Source of the DNA: Gp6-AA40 sp963772955
GTDB taxonomy: Bacteria; Acidobacteriota; Vicinamibacteria; Vicinamibacterales; UBA2999
DNA: 64,000 bases
NCBI GenBank assembly: GCA_963772955.1
Contig: CAVYZF010000006.1
Span: 1-64,000 of the forward strand
Reading direction: 5' to 3'
Part shown: positions 56,978-64,000 of the stretch, one piece after another
Layout of the letters: each line of letters opens with the position of its first letter
Numbering within the stretch: position 1 is the stretch's first letter
Position numbers and translations under genes: made by a program
The notes under the pieces: model-generated
What the model was told of the DNA's origin: nothing
Seen by the model: only the letters and a program-made list of their open reading frames with translations
Databases searched by the model: none

Positions 56978-57517
56978 CTAGTTCCCCCGCGTCTGCACGT
57001 AGACCAGGCCGAACTCGGTTCCGTCCCCGCGCGGTTTCACCGAGACGATGTGCTGCTGGTGTTCTGGACCTGCCACCAACTGGACATCATCGGCGAAGCG
57101 TCCCTCGCGACAGACCGCGCGGCCGTTGCGGTAGTTGACGTTGCCGCGGCACTCGACGACCTCGCCGTAGGTCTTCAGTTCGTTTCGATAGAAGTCGATG
57201 ATGCGATCCTGCGCGTCGTTGCTCGCGTACTTTGCAGCGATGACCTTCACGCCGAACAGAGAGTTGCCGACCTGGACGTGTGCGTTCCTTGGTTCCTTCT
57301 CGTCCTCAAGCGGGCGAGCGCCGGGATAGACCGCGAGACCCGTGTCGGCTGCACCGACGTTGGTGCGGACGGACACGTTGCCAACGGGTGTCGTGATGTC
57401 GACGTCGGCCTTGCCGTCCGACTCATGTTTCTGCACGTCGACGTTGCAGGCCGCCAACGGGACAGCCACCGACAGGAGCGCAACAAAGGCCAGGAGCGAG
57501 CGGCTCATGCGATTCAT
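56978..57517 (-). CDS. Hypothetical lipoprotein (179 aa)
   Basis: The leader ends in a lipobox (LAACNVD). The mature part carries TTPVGNVSVRTNVGAADTGLAVYPGARPLEDE, then IIDFYRNELKTYGEVVECRG, which resembles surface proteins of Acidobacteria. Function unknown. It follows the DUF3014 gene with an 80-bp gap. Confidence 0.65.
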   Translation of the reverse strand: MNRMSRSLLAFVALLSVAVPLAACNVDVQKHESDGKADVDITTPVGNVSVRTNVGAADTGLAVYPGARPLEDEKEPRNAHVQVGNSLFGVKVIAAKYASNDAQDRIIDFYRNELKTYGEVVECRGNVNYRNGRAVCREGRFADDVQLVAGPEHQQHIVSVKPRGDGTEFGLVYVQTRGN

Positions 57518-57596
57518 GCCGAAGGAGACGGCGTGAAGCGCTTGCCGGTTCCGTCAGTGTCTTTCGAATCCCGAATCCCGAATCCCGAACCCTGGT

Positions 57597-58458
57597 CTAC
57601 GGCAGCCGGTCCGGTGGGATTCCAAGTGCCAGCGCGATATTTCGAAGTGATGTCTGCACCGCACGCTGGTTGTCCGGGCCGAATCGGATCAGCAGTTTTT
57701 GAGTGGGCGTCAGCTTCTCGAGTGCCGGGTCGGCGAATCGATAGGCCACGGCACCGTTGGGCTGAATCGGCAGACGACCCTCGGGAATCGGTGTCTTCAG
57801 CAGCAGGACGATGGCGCGCTCGAGCGTCTGGTCGAACGTCGTGCTGCCCTGGCCGAGCTCGGCGTAGGCCTCGTCGATTCGCGGCTTGAGCGTCGTGTAG
57901 AGCATGGCGGCGCCTTCGGGATCGATCGACGTCGACGCGGTGGCGAGTGGCAGATAACGCGCGTAGTTGCGCGAGTTGATGAACAGATCCTCGCCGCGTT
58001 CCTCGATCTGGAAGCTGCCTTTCGGTCTGAGGACCGTGACCTGTCGCGCGGCGGGTTCGCCGGCCGCGATGTTCGCGACGACGACCGTGAAGTTGCGAAT
58101 CAGGTTGTTGGTCATCAGCCACGCCAGCACGCTTGGGTTGGAGGACAGTTCTTTCACCAGTCCGCGCACCACATCGTCGCTGTCGTTGAGCGGAGGTAGA
58201 TCGATCGGGGGGACGTCAGCGCCGAGCGCCTTGGCGACGTCGGTCGCGGGCGGAGCGGTTGCCGCCGCGGGAGCAGCTACGGGACCGGTGCCCTGGCGAT
58301 TGCGGAACACGAGATAGCCCGTCACAGCCACGACGACAACGAGCAGCACCGCGCTTGCGATCTTGGTCCAGTTGTGTGAATTCTCGACGGGCACCGAGAG
58401 GATGATGGGCGAGTCCTCGTGCGATGTCGGCCTGAAGGTTCAGATCCTCGTAATCCAT
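57597..58458 (-). CDS. DUF3014 membrane-anchored protein (possible frameshift at the start)
   Basis: The 265-residue core from GTG 58394 has one N-terminal membrane helix (NWTKIASAVLLVVVVAVTGYLV) and the DUF3014 domain: PPLNDSDDVVRGLVKELSSNPSVLAWLMTNNLIRNFTVVVANIAAGE and YRFADPALEKLTPTQKLLIRFGPDNQRAVQTSLRNIA. An upstream frame from ATG 58458 (MDYEDLNLQADIARG) looks like the true N-terminus joined by a shift near 58415. Function unknown. Confidence 0.75.
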
Positions 58459-58595
58459 GAAGGCACCTCGCGCTGTTGGCGACGACGTACGATCAGACTC
58501 CGCGCGGGTGGAGACGGTTCGATGGGGGACAGCCGCGCAGACCGAGGGAGCGATCGAATCATTCGGATTATAGGCCACGAAGAACGGAGCGCGTC

Positions 58596-58624
58596 TTGCT
58601 AGGCCCGATCGGCTGTGGTACGCT
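58596..58624 (+). promoter_or_regulatory. Promoter of the tRNA-Gly gene
   Basis: TTGCTA (58596-58601) and TACGCT (58619-58624) have a 17-bp spacer and place the start about 9 bp before the tRNA. Confidence 0.5.
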
Positions 58625-58639
58625 AGCTGTTCTGCGCGG

Positions 58640-58714
58640 GCGGGAATAACTCAGTGGTAGAGTGCGACCTTGCCAAGGTCGAAGTCGCGGGTTCGAATCC
58701 CGTTTCCCGCTCCA
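58640..58714 (+). tRNA. tRNA-Gly (GCC)
   Basis: The acceptor arm GCGGGAA (58640-58646) pairs with TTCCCGC (58704-58710), followed by T and an encoded CCA. The anticodon GCC is at 58672-58674. The T loop GTTCGAATC is present. Confidence 0.96.
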
Positions 58715-58715
58715 T

Positions 58716-58803
58716 CCTTCGCTCGCGTGATAGGCGAGCGAGCTACGGATGGCAAGCCAAAGCGAAGTTTGTCCCGCCGAAGCTCGCGCAGCGAGTGAAG
58801 GGG
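58716..58803. repeat. Intergenic repeat/hairpin between the two tRNAs
   Basis: CCTTCGCTCGC (58716-58726) and GCGAGTGAAGG (58791-58801) pair at 10 of 11 bases; inside are GGCAAGCCAAAGCGAAGTTT and GTCCCGCCGAAGCTCGCG. Elements of this kind occur after tRNA and other genes in GC-rich soil genomes. It may serve as terminator for tRNA-Gly. Confidence 0.55.
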
Positions 58804-58850
58804 GACATCGCTACCTGTCGCTGTTGTCCACCCCTCACGGGTCACAAATC

Positions 58851-58924
<74 letters not shown>

Positions 58925-58946
58925 ATCCTAAATTTAGTTAACACTG

Positions 58947-60152
58947 TCACTTGCGGGCGCTGCGCTTTCCAGCCCGTCCGCCGATTTGCGTCCATTTGGG
59001 TCCAATTCGACGAACAATTCGCTCTTCGACCGCTTCGATCGCCTTGCGGTGCGACGCATCGACGACGTGCGTGTAGATGTTGAGCGTCGTCGCAGATGCT
59101 CGCGTGCCCGAGCTGCTCCTGCGCGATCTTCACCGGCACGCTGCAGGTCGTTCAGCAGCGACGAGTGAATGTGGCGGAACTGATGCCACGTCACTCGACC
59201 GAGCCCGGCCGCTTCGGCCGCCGGTTGCAGCACGTTCGTCAGCAGCTTCGACTCCCGCAGCGGATCGCCCTTGCGATTGCCGAACACGAGATCGTCGGTC
59301 GCCGTTCGCGCCGCGCGCTCCGATGCGTCCGTCAGCGCCTTGACCGCATGCGGCCCGAGCGGAATCGTCCGCAGCGCCCTCTGCGTCTTCGGCGGCTGGA
59401 ACTTGCCCTCGAACACCGATTCGCGCACCGCCAGCGTGCCGACGTCGAGATCAGAGCGCCGACCACCGCAGCGCCAGCAGCTCGCCGATTCGCAACCCCG
59501 TCGCGGCGATGAGACTCACCATCGTCCGATACGGTTCATCGAGATGCTTGAGCAGCTTCGCGAAGTCGTCGCCGGCGATCATTGCGGGCTTCTCCTTCAG
59601 CGCCTTCTGCGGGAACTTCACGCCCCGCGCCGGGTTCGCTTGCGAGATACCCGTATTCGACCGCCGTTTCGAGAATGCCGGAGAGCAGCACCCACGCGTT
59701 GCGGACCGTTTGCCAGCCCGCGCCTGCTGCCGGAACTTGTCCGCGACCCATTGCTGAATCGCGAGCCGGTCGATGTCGCGCAGCCGCCAGTCCCGCCAGT
59801 CGGGCAGCACATGCACGCGCAGCACCGTCTTGTATCCGTGCTGCGTTGACGCGCTTGAACGTCGGGAACACCAGCGTCTTCCATTGCTGCTTCGACGAAC
59901 GCGCCGAACGCCATGAACGATTCCGGCCTGACTCGCTCCCTGGTTGACAGGCCGGAGTCGTTCATCCAGCCGTGACCTGCGCGTCGCGCCTGCGTCGGCA
60001 GGTCCGCGACCGAGCCGAGCACCACCGACCGACGCACTCGTCCGATCGCGCCGTCCTCCAGCAACACGTCCTCTCGCCAGCGCCCGATCCACACCTTGCG
60101 CCGCTTTCCACGTCTTGTATAAGCGACCTGTCTGAAATCTTCGACGAGCCAC
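58947..60152 (-). CDS. Tyrosine recombinase / integrase (several frameshifts)
   Basis: The N-terminal part (GTG 60152, RRRFQTGRLYKTWKA) is followed by a SAM-like core-binding domain (GYKTVLRVHVLPDWRDWRLRDIDRLAIQQWVADKF) and the catalytic domain: TGLRIGELLALRW (first Arg), VTWHQFRHIHSSLL (HxxR), LGHAS and the nucleophile Tyr in TLNIYTHVVDASHRKA. Shifts near 59980, 59880, 59450, 59140 and 59085 are needed. It should recombine the tRNA-Cys site. The stop lies 23 bp from the tRNA end. Confidence 0.85.
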
Positions 60153-60227
60153 GTCGACCTCCTTTCTGGAAGTGGCTCGCCCTGCTCTCTGGTGCGCTCA
60201 ACGCTACCGCTCGCAAGGCACAGCAGG

Positions 60228-60527
60228 TCAACGGCGGCGCGGATGCGCGTCGCTTCGCGTCTTGGCGTCGACGTAGGCGCGGAGATCGTGCGCGTCGAAG
60301 CGGAGGTACTTTCCGAGCTTCACAACTGGTAAGCGATCCTCGACGTTGTCGCGCGTGTGCTCGTACACCCAGGACACCGAGACATTCAGAAAGCGCGCGG
60401 CGTCGTGAACGGTGAGCAGTTCGTCGTCGCTCGAAGGTTCGAGAGTGTGAACGGACTCGGTCGTCGGTCTCGGTGGAGAGCGTGTCGGCAGCGCTGCCAA
60501 CGTGCGCGGCGGCGGTGAGCGACTCAT
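60228..60527 (-). CDS. Excisionase-like / MerR-HTH DNA-binding protein
   Basis: The 99-residue product contains LLTVHDAARFLNVSVSWVYEHTRDN and LPVVKLGKYLRFDAHDLRAYVDA, the helix-turn-helix_17 layout of excisionases. It is upstream of and colinear with the integrase and would direct excision. ATG 60527 is chosen as start; the frame is open to 60584. Confidence 0.75.
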   Translation of the reverse strand: MSRSPPPRTLAALPTRSPPRPTTESVHTLEPSSDDELLTVHDAARFLNVSVSWVYEHTRDNVEDRLPVVKLGKYLRFDAHDLRAYVDAKTRSDAHPRRR

Positions 60528-60607
60528 CGCGAGGCATGCGATGCTCCCTTCGAACTGGCACATCTGGCCAGTCACCGCCATCAATATCGTCGCGCGCCGA
60601 TGAACTC

Positions 60608-60640
60608 TGTCACCGATGCGACATTGTCACGTGCGTGACA
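60608..60640. promoter_or_regulatory. Operator-like TGTCAC/GTGACA cluster between divergent genes
   Basis: TGTCAC at 60608, TGTCAC at 60625 and GTGACA at 60635 lie in the divergent gap; the last two form TGTCAC-GTGC-GTGACA. The same words recur at 62617, 62640 and 62654 at the other end of the two-gene module. A regulator or relaxase binding site is possible. Confidence 0.45.
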
Positions 60641-60690
60641 GTTCCGTCTGTCGCTTCATGCACAGACTGCCCACCGGGAGGGCATGGGCG

Positions 60691-61629
60691 ATGGGACGAT
60701 GGGACATCGATGACGCGGCTCGATCACCAGAGCGAGCACCGACGAACACGGTTGAACGCGCAGACACGACACCGCGTGATCACGACCTGACGGTCACGCC
60801 GCTCCGCGACAACGTCTCGCCTCGATCGCGTGAACCGATCGACGGCGACCGCGGGCACGGTCTGACGCTGCCCGAGGGACGCGATCGCGAGGAGGTACGC
60901 GACCAGGGCCGGACGTATCACCTGCGTGGCTCTGAAGTGGAGCTGCTCGAGCGCGCGGCGCAGTACCGCGTGACGTTCACCGAAGATCTCAAACAGGACG
61001 CCGGCGATGCGGCTCGATTCAAGGACGACCTGCGCTCACTCAAGGAGCAGGGCCTGATCGCGGAACGCACCGTGACGCGTTTGCGAGAGAGCGCTGTCGC
61101 AGACGTCGTCAGCGTCACGCCGGCGGGCAAGGCGTTGCTCGATCACCATCGCGATCCCGAGCACAACTCCGGGCAGGTGTACTACAGCGGCTGGGTCAAG
61201 CCCGGCGAGGTCTGGCACGACGCGAGCCTGTTCCGGATGGTGCGCCAGGTCGAGGCCGAGCTCGAGCAGCAGGGGAGTCGCGTCCAGCGCGTGGTCTTGG
61301 ACGACGAGCTGAAAGGGGCCGCGTACCGGGCGGTTCACGAGGCGCGATCGAATGGAGAGCCCGATCGGTACGCCCGGCTCGCCGTGGCCCAGGCCCACGG
61401 CCTTCACGTCGATGGCGACCGCTTCGTCTTCCCGGATGTGCGCCTCGAGGTCCAGGACCGTGACGGCACCGTGCGCACCGTCGATCTCGAGCTCGTCACG
61501 AAGGACTACCACCGCGGGCATCTGAGCGGGAAGGCCGGCGCCGGATTCCGGATGTTCGGCGGCGGCTCGGCCGGCTCACGTGGCGGCACGCCGCAGGATC
61601 CGCACCATGTCGGGAGGCTGGTCCGATGA
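60691..61629 (+). CDS. Replication-relaxation/PDDEXK-like protein of the mobile element
   Basis: GGGAGGG lies 8 bp before ATG 60691. The 312-residue protein has a winged-helix region (YRVTFTEDLKQDAGDAARFKDDLRSLKEQGLIAERTV) and a nuclease-like C-terminal half: HDASLFRMVRQVEAELEQQGSRVQRVVLDDELKGAAYRA, VFPDVRLEVQDRDGTVRTVDLELVTKDYHRG (Asp, then E-x-E/K-like). The same arrangement is seen behind the nickase domain in large relaxases; here the nickase domain is absent. Its stop overlaps the next start (ATGA). Role: likely mobilisation or replication initiation accessory. Confidence 0.6.
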   Translation: MGRWDIDDAARSPERAPTNTVERADTTPRDHDLTVTPLRDNVSPRSREPIDGDRGHGLTLPEGRDREEVRDQGRTYHLRGSEVELLERAAQYRVTFTEDLKQDAGDAARFKDDLRSLKEQGLIAERTVTRLRESAVADVVSVTPAGKALLDHHRDPEHNSGQVYYSGWVKPGEVWHDASLFRMVRQVEAELEQQGSRVQRVVLDDELKGAAYRAVHEARSNGEPDRYARLAVAQAHGLHVDGDRFVFPDVRLEVQDRDGTVRTVDLELVTKDYHRGHLSGKAGAGFRMFGGGSAGSRGGTPQDPHHVGRLVR

Positions 61630-62625
61630 CGGCCCACGACGTTCGGTGCCAGGCCCTCGAGATGCTCGGCTACACGCCACGCCAGGCGCAGTTCCTCGTG
61701 CTCGTGGCGCTCCACGGCGGCTACTTCCTCCGTCGCCAGTACGTGGCGTTCACCGGTACACCGCACGGGCAAGCGGCCGTCCGCTTCCTCGCCCAGTGCG
61801 TGGCTCGAGAGCATGTCCGGGTGTTGCCCTACGGACGACAGGGCCACGTCTTTCACCTGTACGCCCGACCGCTCTACGCGGCGATCGGCGAGGAGGACAA
61901 CCGCAACCGCCGCCCGGCGGAATGGGACGCGGTCATCCGCAAGCTGATGACCGTGGACTTTGTATTGGCCCACCCCACGGCGCGATTCTTGGCGACGGAA
62001 GAGGAGAAGGTGGCGCTTCTGCGGGAGCGACTGATTCCATCCGTCGTGTGGCCCCACCGGAGTTACGCGCCCAGGCGCCCCAGTGGCCGCGACGACGATT
62101 CGCTACTTCGTCGACAAGATGCCGTGGTACCAGGACGGCGAGGATGACCGTATCTGGATCGCGTACGTGGATGCCGAGCGCACGCTGCAGGGGTTCGAGA
62201 CGTTCCTCGACCAGTACCGCGCCTTGCTCGCGTCCGTGCCATCAGGCGTGACCTATGTCGCACCCACCGTGTGGCACGGCGTGATCCAGAACGCGTTCAC
62301 CAAGGCGCTCGAATCACGCGACGCCGGGATCATGCGCCGCTTCCACGACTACTGCGAGCTTCGGCGCACCGTCGAGGACGCGCGTTCAAACTGGTCGCTG
62401 ACACTAGACCAGCGACGGCAGTACCGCGAACGGTGCGCGGAGTTCCTCACGCCGGCGTTCGATGCGCTCTACAAGCAGTTCATCCAGACGTCGAGCATCT
62501 CGAGCACTGAGGTGGATGCCGCCGCGTTCCCACCGTGCCTGCTTCGTGTGCACGCGCTGGGTCGCCGGTACGATCCGGAACGCGCAACAGAGACTCGAAC
62601 AGCTACCGAGCGAGGGGTGACATGA
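61626..62625 (+). CDS. Mobile-element partner protein (one frameshift, function unknown)
   Basis: The first frame (VRCQALEMLGYTPRQAQFLVLVALHGGYFLRRQYVAFTG) has a winged-helix shape; it continues PYGRQGHVFHLYARPLYAAIGEEDNRNRR and, after a shift near 62090, TIRYFVDKMPWYQDGEDDRIWIAYVDAERTLQGFETFL to RYDPERATETRTATERGVT. The full product is about 333 residues. It is always the partner of the previous gene by overlap; I know no named family. A DNA-binding replication or transfer protein is plausible. Confidence 0.55.
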
Positions 62626-62650
62626 CACCCACGGGGCGATGTCACCCCTC
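62612..62650. terminator. Perfect 12-bp inverted repeat at the end of the two-gene module
   Basis: GAGGGGTGACAT (62612-62623) and ATGTCACCCCTC (62639-62650) pair perfectly across a 15-bp loop; the stop codon lies in the left arm. It contains GTGACA/TGTCAC words like the operator at 60608. It could be terminator, operator or part of an oriT. Confidence 0.5.
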
Positions 62651-62749
62651 CATGTCACGTCCGCTGGCACCGTGTGGTCGCCGCACTCGTGTGAATCGCG
62701 CGAATTCGTCGGTCCGACCGACCGGCGCGGACGAGGGCCGCATCGAGAG

Positions 62750-62812
62750 GTTGAACCGGGAGCGACCCCACTTCCGGCGCTTCGCAGCGCCAAGGGTCGC
62801 TCCCGGTTCAAC
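62750..62812. repeat. 19-bp perfect inverted repeat with an inner hairpin
   Basis: GTTGAACCGGGAGCGACCC (62750-62768) and its exact reverse complement (62794-62812) enclose a second perfect hairpin GGCGCT-TCGC-AGCGCC (62776-62791). The structure lies in a gene-free stretch. Confidence 0.8.
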
Positions 62813-62874
62813 GGAGAAGAACAATCACGAGCGCGTCTGACGCCATCGATATCAGGATGCTGCTCACCGTGCTC

Positions 62875-62932
62875 GGCGGCGTCAAGGGTTGCCCGAGCTG
62901 CGCTCGGCGGCTGCGCCGCCCTTGACCCCGCC
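62875..62932. repeat. Three-way-junction-like hairpin cluster
   Basis: GTCAAGGG (62881-62888) pairs with CCCTTGAC (62919-62926); between them are two small hairpins, CGAGC-TGC-GCTCG (62894-62906 region) and GGCGGC-TGC-GCCGCC (62906-62920). The fold would be a cloverleaf-like junction. Similar sequences are found between genes in many GC-rich genomes. Confidence 0.6.
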
Positions 62933-63370
62933 TGCGCGCGGTGCGCGCTGGCATTTATCGACGGCGTTGGTACACACGCGACACGTGGGTTCAGGTCCGC
63001 TGCTATCGACGTCCAGTCACGCTCTATGACCATCCAGGTAGACGCTGTGTCGTCCACCGCCCGCTGATATCGTTCACGGCCCGCCGTGACTCATGGCGAT
63101 GTTGCTACCCGTCGACGCGCATCTCGAAATTCGGCTCTGGAAGCGTCTCGCGGTGCAGTCGATATTCCGGCGGCCTCGCCAGGTTCGTCGCGGCACTCGG
63201 CCCATCACTCAGCTGGCAGTAGACGTGCATTTCCGTCAAGCACGGTTCAACTGACTTCACGCCTCACCTCCCGTGCGCCCGGTGAAGAAGCGGACGGTGC
63301 AGGCAGCCTTCGAGAACATCAGTGAGTGAGCCATGGATGTCATACTCGCTCCGGCTCCAGGAGCAACGAC
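62933..63370. other. Gene-free stretch before the DUF2490 gene
   Basis: The only reading frames are short and lack recognisable protein features. No tRNA, repeat array or transposase trace was seen. Confidence 0.4.
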
Positions 63371-64000
63371 GTGATCGTCCGACTGTCGCGCGCCATCGGG
63401 TTGGTAGTTGCCCTCCTGACGTACGCACCGGCCGCGAGCGCGCAGGCGACGTCGCAGTTGTGGGGCAACATCACGCTCGACTGGGTCAAGAGCGATCATC
63501 TGGTCTACGAACTCGACTTCGAGCCGAAGGTGCTACTGTCCGCGCCAGAAGGCGACCCTGACTGGCGAAATCTCGACGTCACGCCAAACGTGGAGTACTC
63601 GCTGAAGGGGTGGATGGACCTCGTCGCCGACACGACCATCGGCTGGACGAATCAGACCGACGACGTGGACACGATCGAGGTGACGCCCCGACTGGGGGCG
63701 CGCTTTCATCTGTTTTCACGGACCCAGCGCTTCAATGCCCGCGAACGTGCCCCACGTCGGCGCATCGTCGTGCGCGATCTCGTGCGTGTCGAATCACGGA
63801 ACTTCTTCTATTCCGACGCCACAGAGTCGGACTCGACCGTCCGCTTCCGCAATCGCCTCGAGATGCTCGTGCCGCTGAACAAGGCCCTATTCAATGACGA
63901 TGGTGCTCGGTATCTGCTCGCCGACTGGGAGTGGTTCATCCCGATCGACGATCCCGAAGAGCGTTTTGCCAACCGGCAACGCATCCGCGCGGGCATCGGC
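63371..64000 (+). CDS. DUF2490-like outer-membrane beta-barrel protein (runs off the window)
   Basis: GTG 63371 opens an uninterrupted frame of 210 codons to the end of the window. A signal peptide (IGLVVALLTYAPAASA) is followed by QATSQLWGNITLDWVKSDHLVYELDFEPKV, a pattern of alternating strands: VTPNVEYSLKGWMDLVADTTIGWTNQ, VRVESRNFFYSDAT, and RFRNRLEMLVPLNKALF, WFIPIDDPEERFANRQRIRAGIG. This is the layout of the DUF2490 group of outer-membrane barrels. It is either element cargo or chromosomal. Confidence 0.65.
   Translation, partial: MIVRLSRAIGLVVALLTYAPAASAQATSQLWGNITLDWVKSDHLVYELDFEPKVLLSAPEGDPDWRNLDVTPNVEYSLKGWMDLVADTTIGWTNQTDDVDTIEVTPRLGARFHLFSRTQRFNARERAPRRRIVVRDLVRVESRNFFYSDATESDSTVRFRNRLEMLVPLNKALFNDDGARYLLADWEWFIPIDDPEERFANRQRIRAGIG

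Noticed and set aside
62750..62812. Possible integron attC site (GTTGAAC ... GTTCAAC ends)
   Set aside because: An attC begins with RYYYAAC and ends with GTTRRRY. Here the order is reversed and there is no spacer asymmetry or nearby integron integrase, so it is a simple inverted repeat.
62941..63222. Arg-rich 93-aa open frame in the element spacer
   Set aside because: Composition is that of random GC-rich sequence, there is no ribosome-binding site, and neither strand shows a recognisable protein pattern.

Overview
The window is GC-rich and looks like a chromosome piece from an acidobacterium of the Vicinamibacteria type. This is inferred from families typical of that group: a TIGR03435 fragment, a DUF6152 protein, a Ser/Thr kinase with PEGA and TPR parts, BshC, and secreted soil-acidobacterial families. 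No rRNA or other taxonomic marker is present to prove it. At least 20 genes are broken by single-base frameshifts, including carB, cysS and dnaJ, which a living cell should need. The most economical reading is an error-prone (long-read or lightly polished) assembly, so broken genes are reported as one gene with approximate frameshift positions.

Layout. 1-2.7 kb: a GH28-like secreted glycosidase cut by the window edge, a stand-alone LuxR-type HTH protein, and a RayT (REP-associated tyrosine) transposase inside an 18-bp perfect inverted repeat. 2.7-6.2 kb: a five-gene plus-strand cluster that looks like a type VI secretion accessory/effector island (TIGR02270 HEAT-repeat protein, unknown protein, one small membrane protein, CHAP/NlpC-like hydrolase, M91/NleD-like zinc protease). 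6.2-12.3 kb: a giant Ser/Thr kinase divergent from a hybrid histidine kinase. 12.6-20 kb: serine hydrolase, two MBL-fold proteins (one a subclass B3 beta-lactamase type), UV-endonuclease-like protein, and an IlvD/Edd dehydratase. 20-28 kb: MFS carrier, a two-subunit aconitase X, OsmC, FAD oxidoreductase, cytochrome c', aminotransferase.

28-35.9 kb is a minus-strand housekeeping block (xdhC, hrcA, grpE, dnaJ, prmA; bshC). The 3' end of prmA carries a 21-bp repeat array, and a degenerate copy of the prmA tail plus the same repeat lies 1.6 kb away. 35.9-40.5 kb is carA-carB with an AT-rich palindromic insertion between them. 41.5-46.2 kb is an iron-uptake operon (PepSY protein, TonB-dependent receptor, PiuC-type hydroxylase) behind a promoter followed by a 7-1-7 Fur-box-like palindrome. 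46.3-58.5 kb holds comEC, mazG, a PhnP-like MBL protein, ribF, cysS, an aminotransferase, yraN and lipoproteins.

At 58.6-58.9 kb are tRNA-Gly(GCC) and tRNA-Cys(GCA). A tyrosine integrase begins its 3' end 23 bp after tRNA-Cys and is followed by an excisionase-like gene, a replication-relaxation/PDDEXK-like pair, several strong hairpins and an open DUF2490 outer-membrane gene. This is the left end of an integrative element that runs off the right edge of the window.
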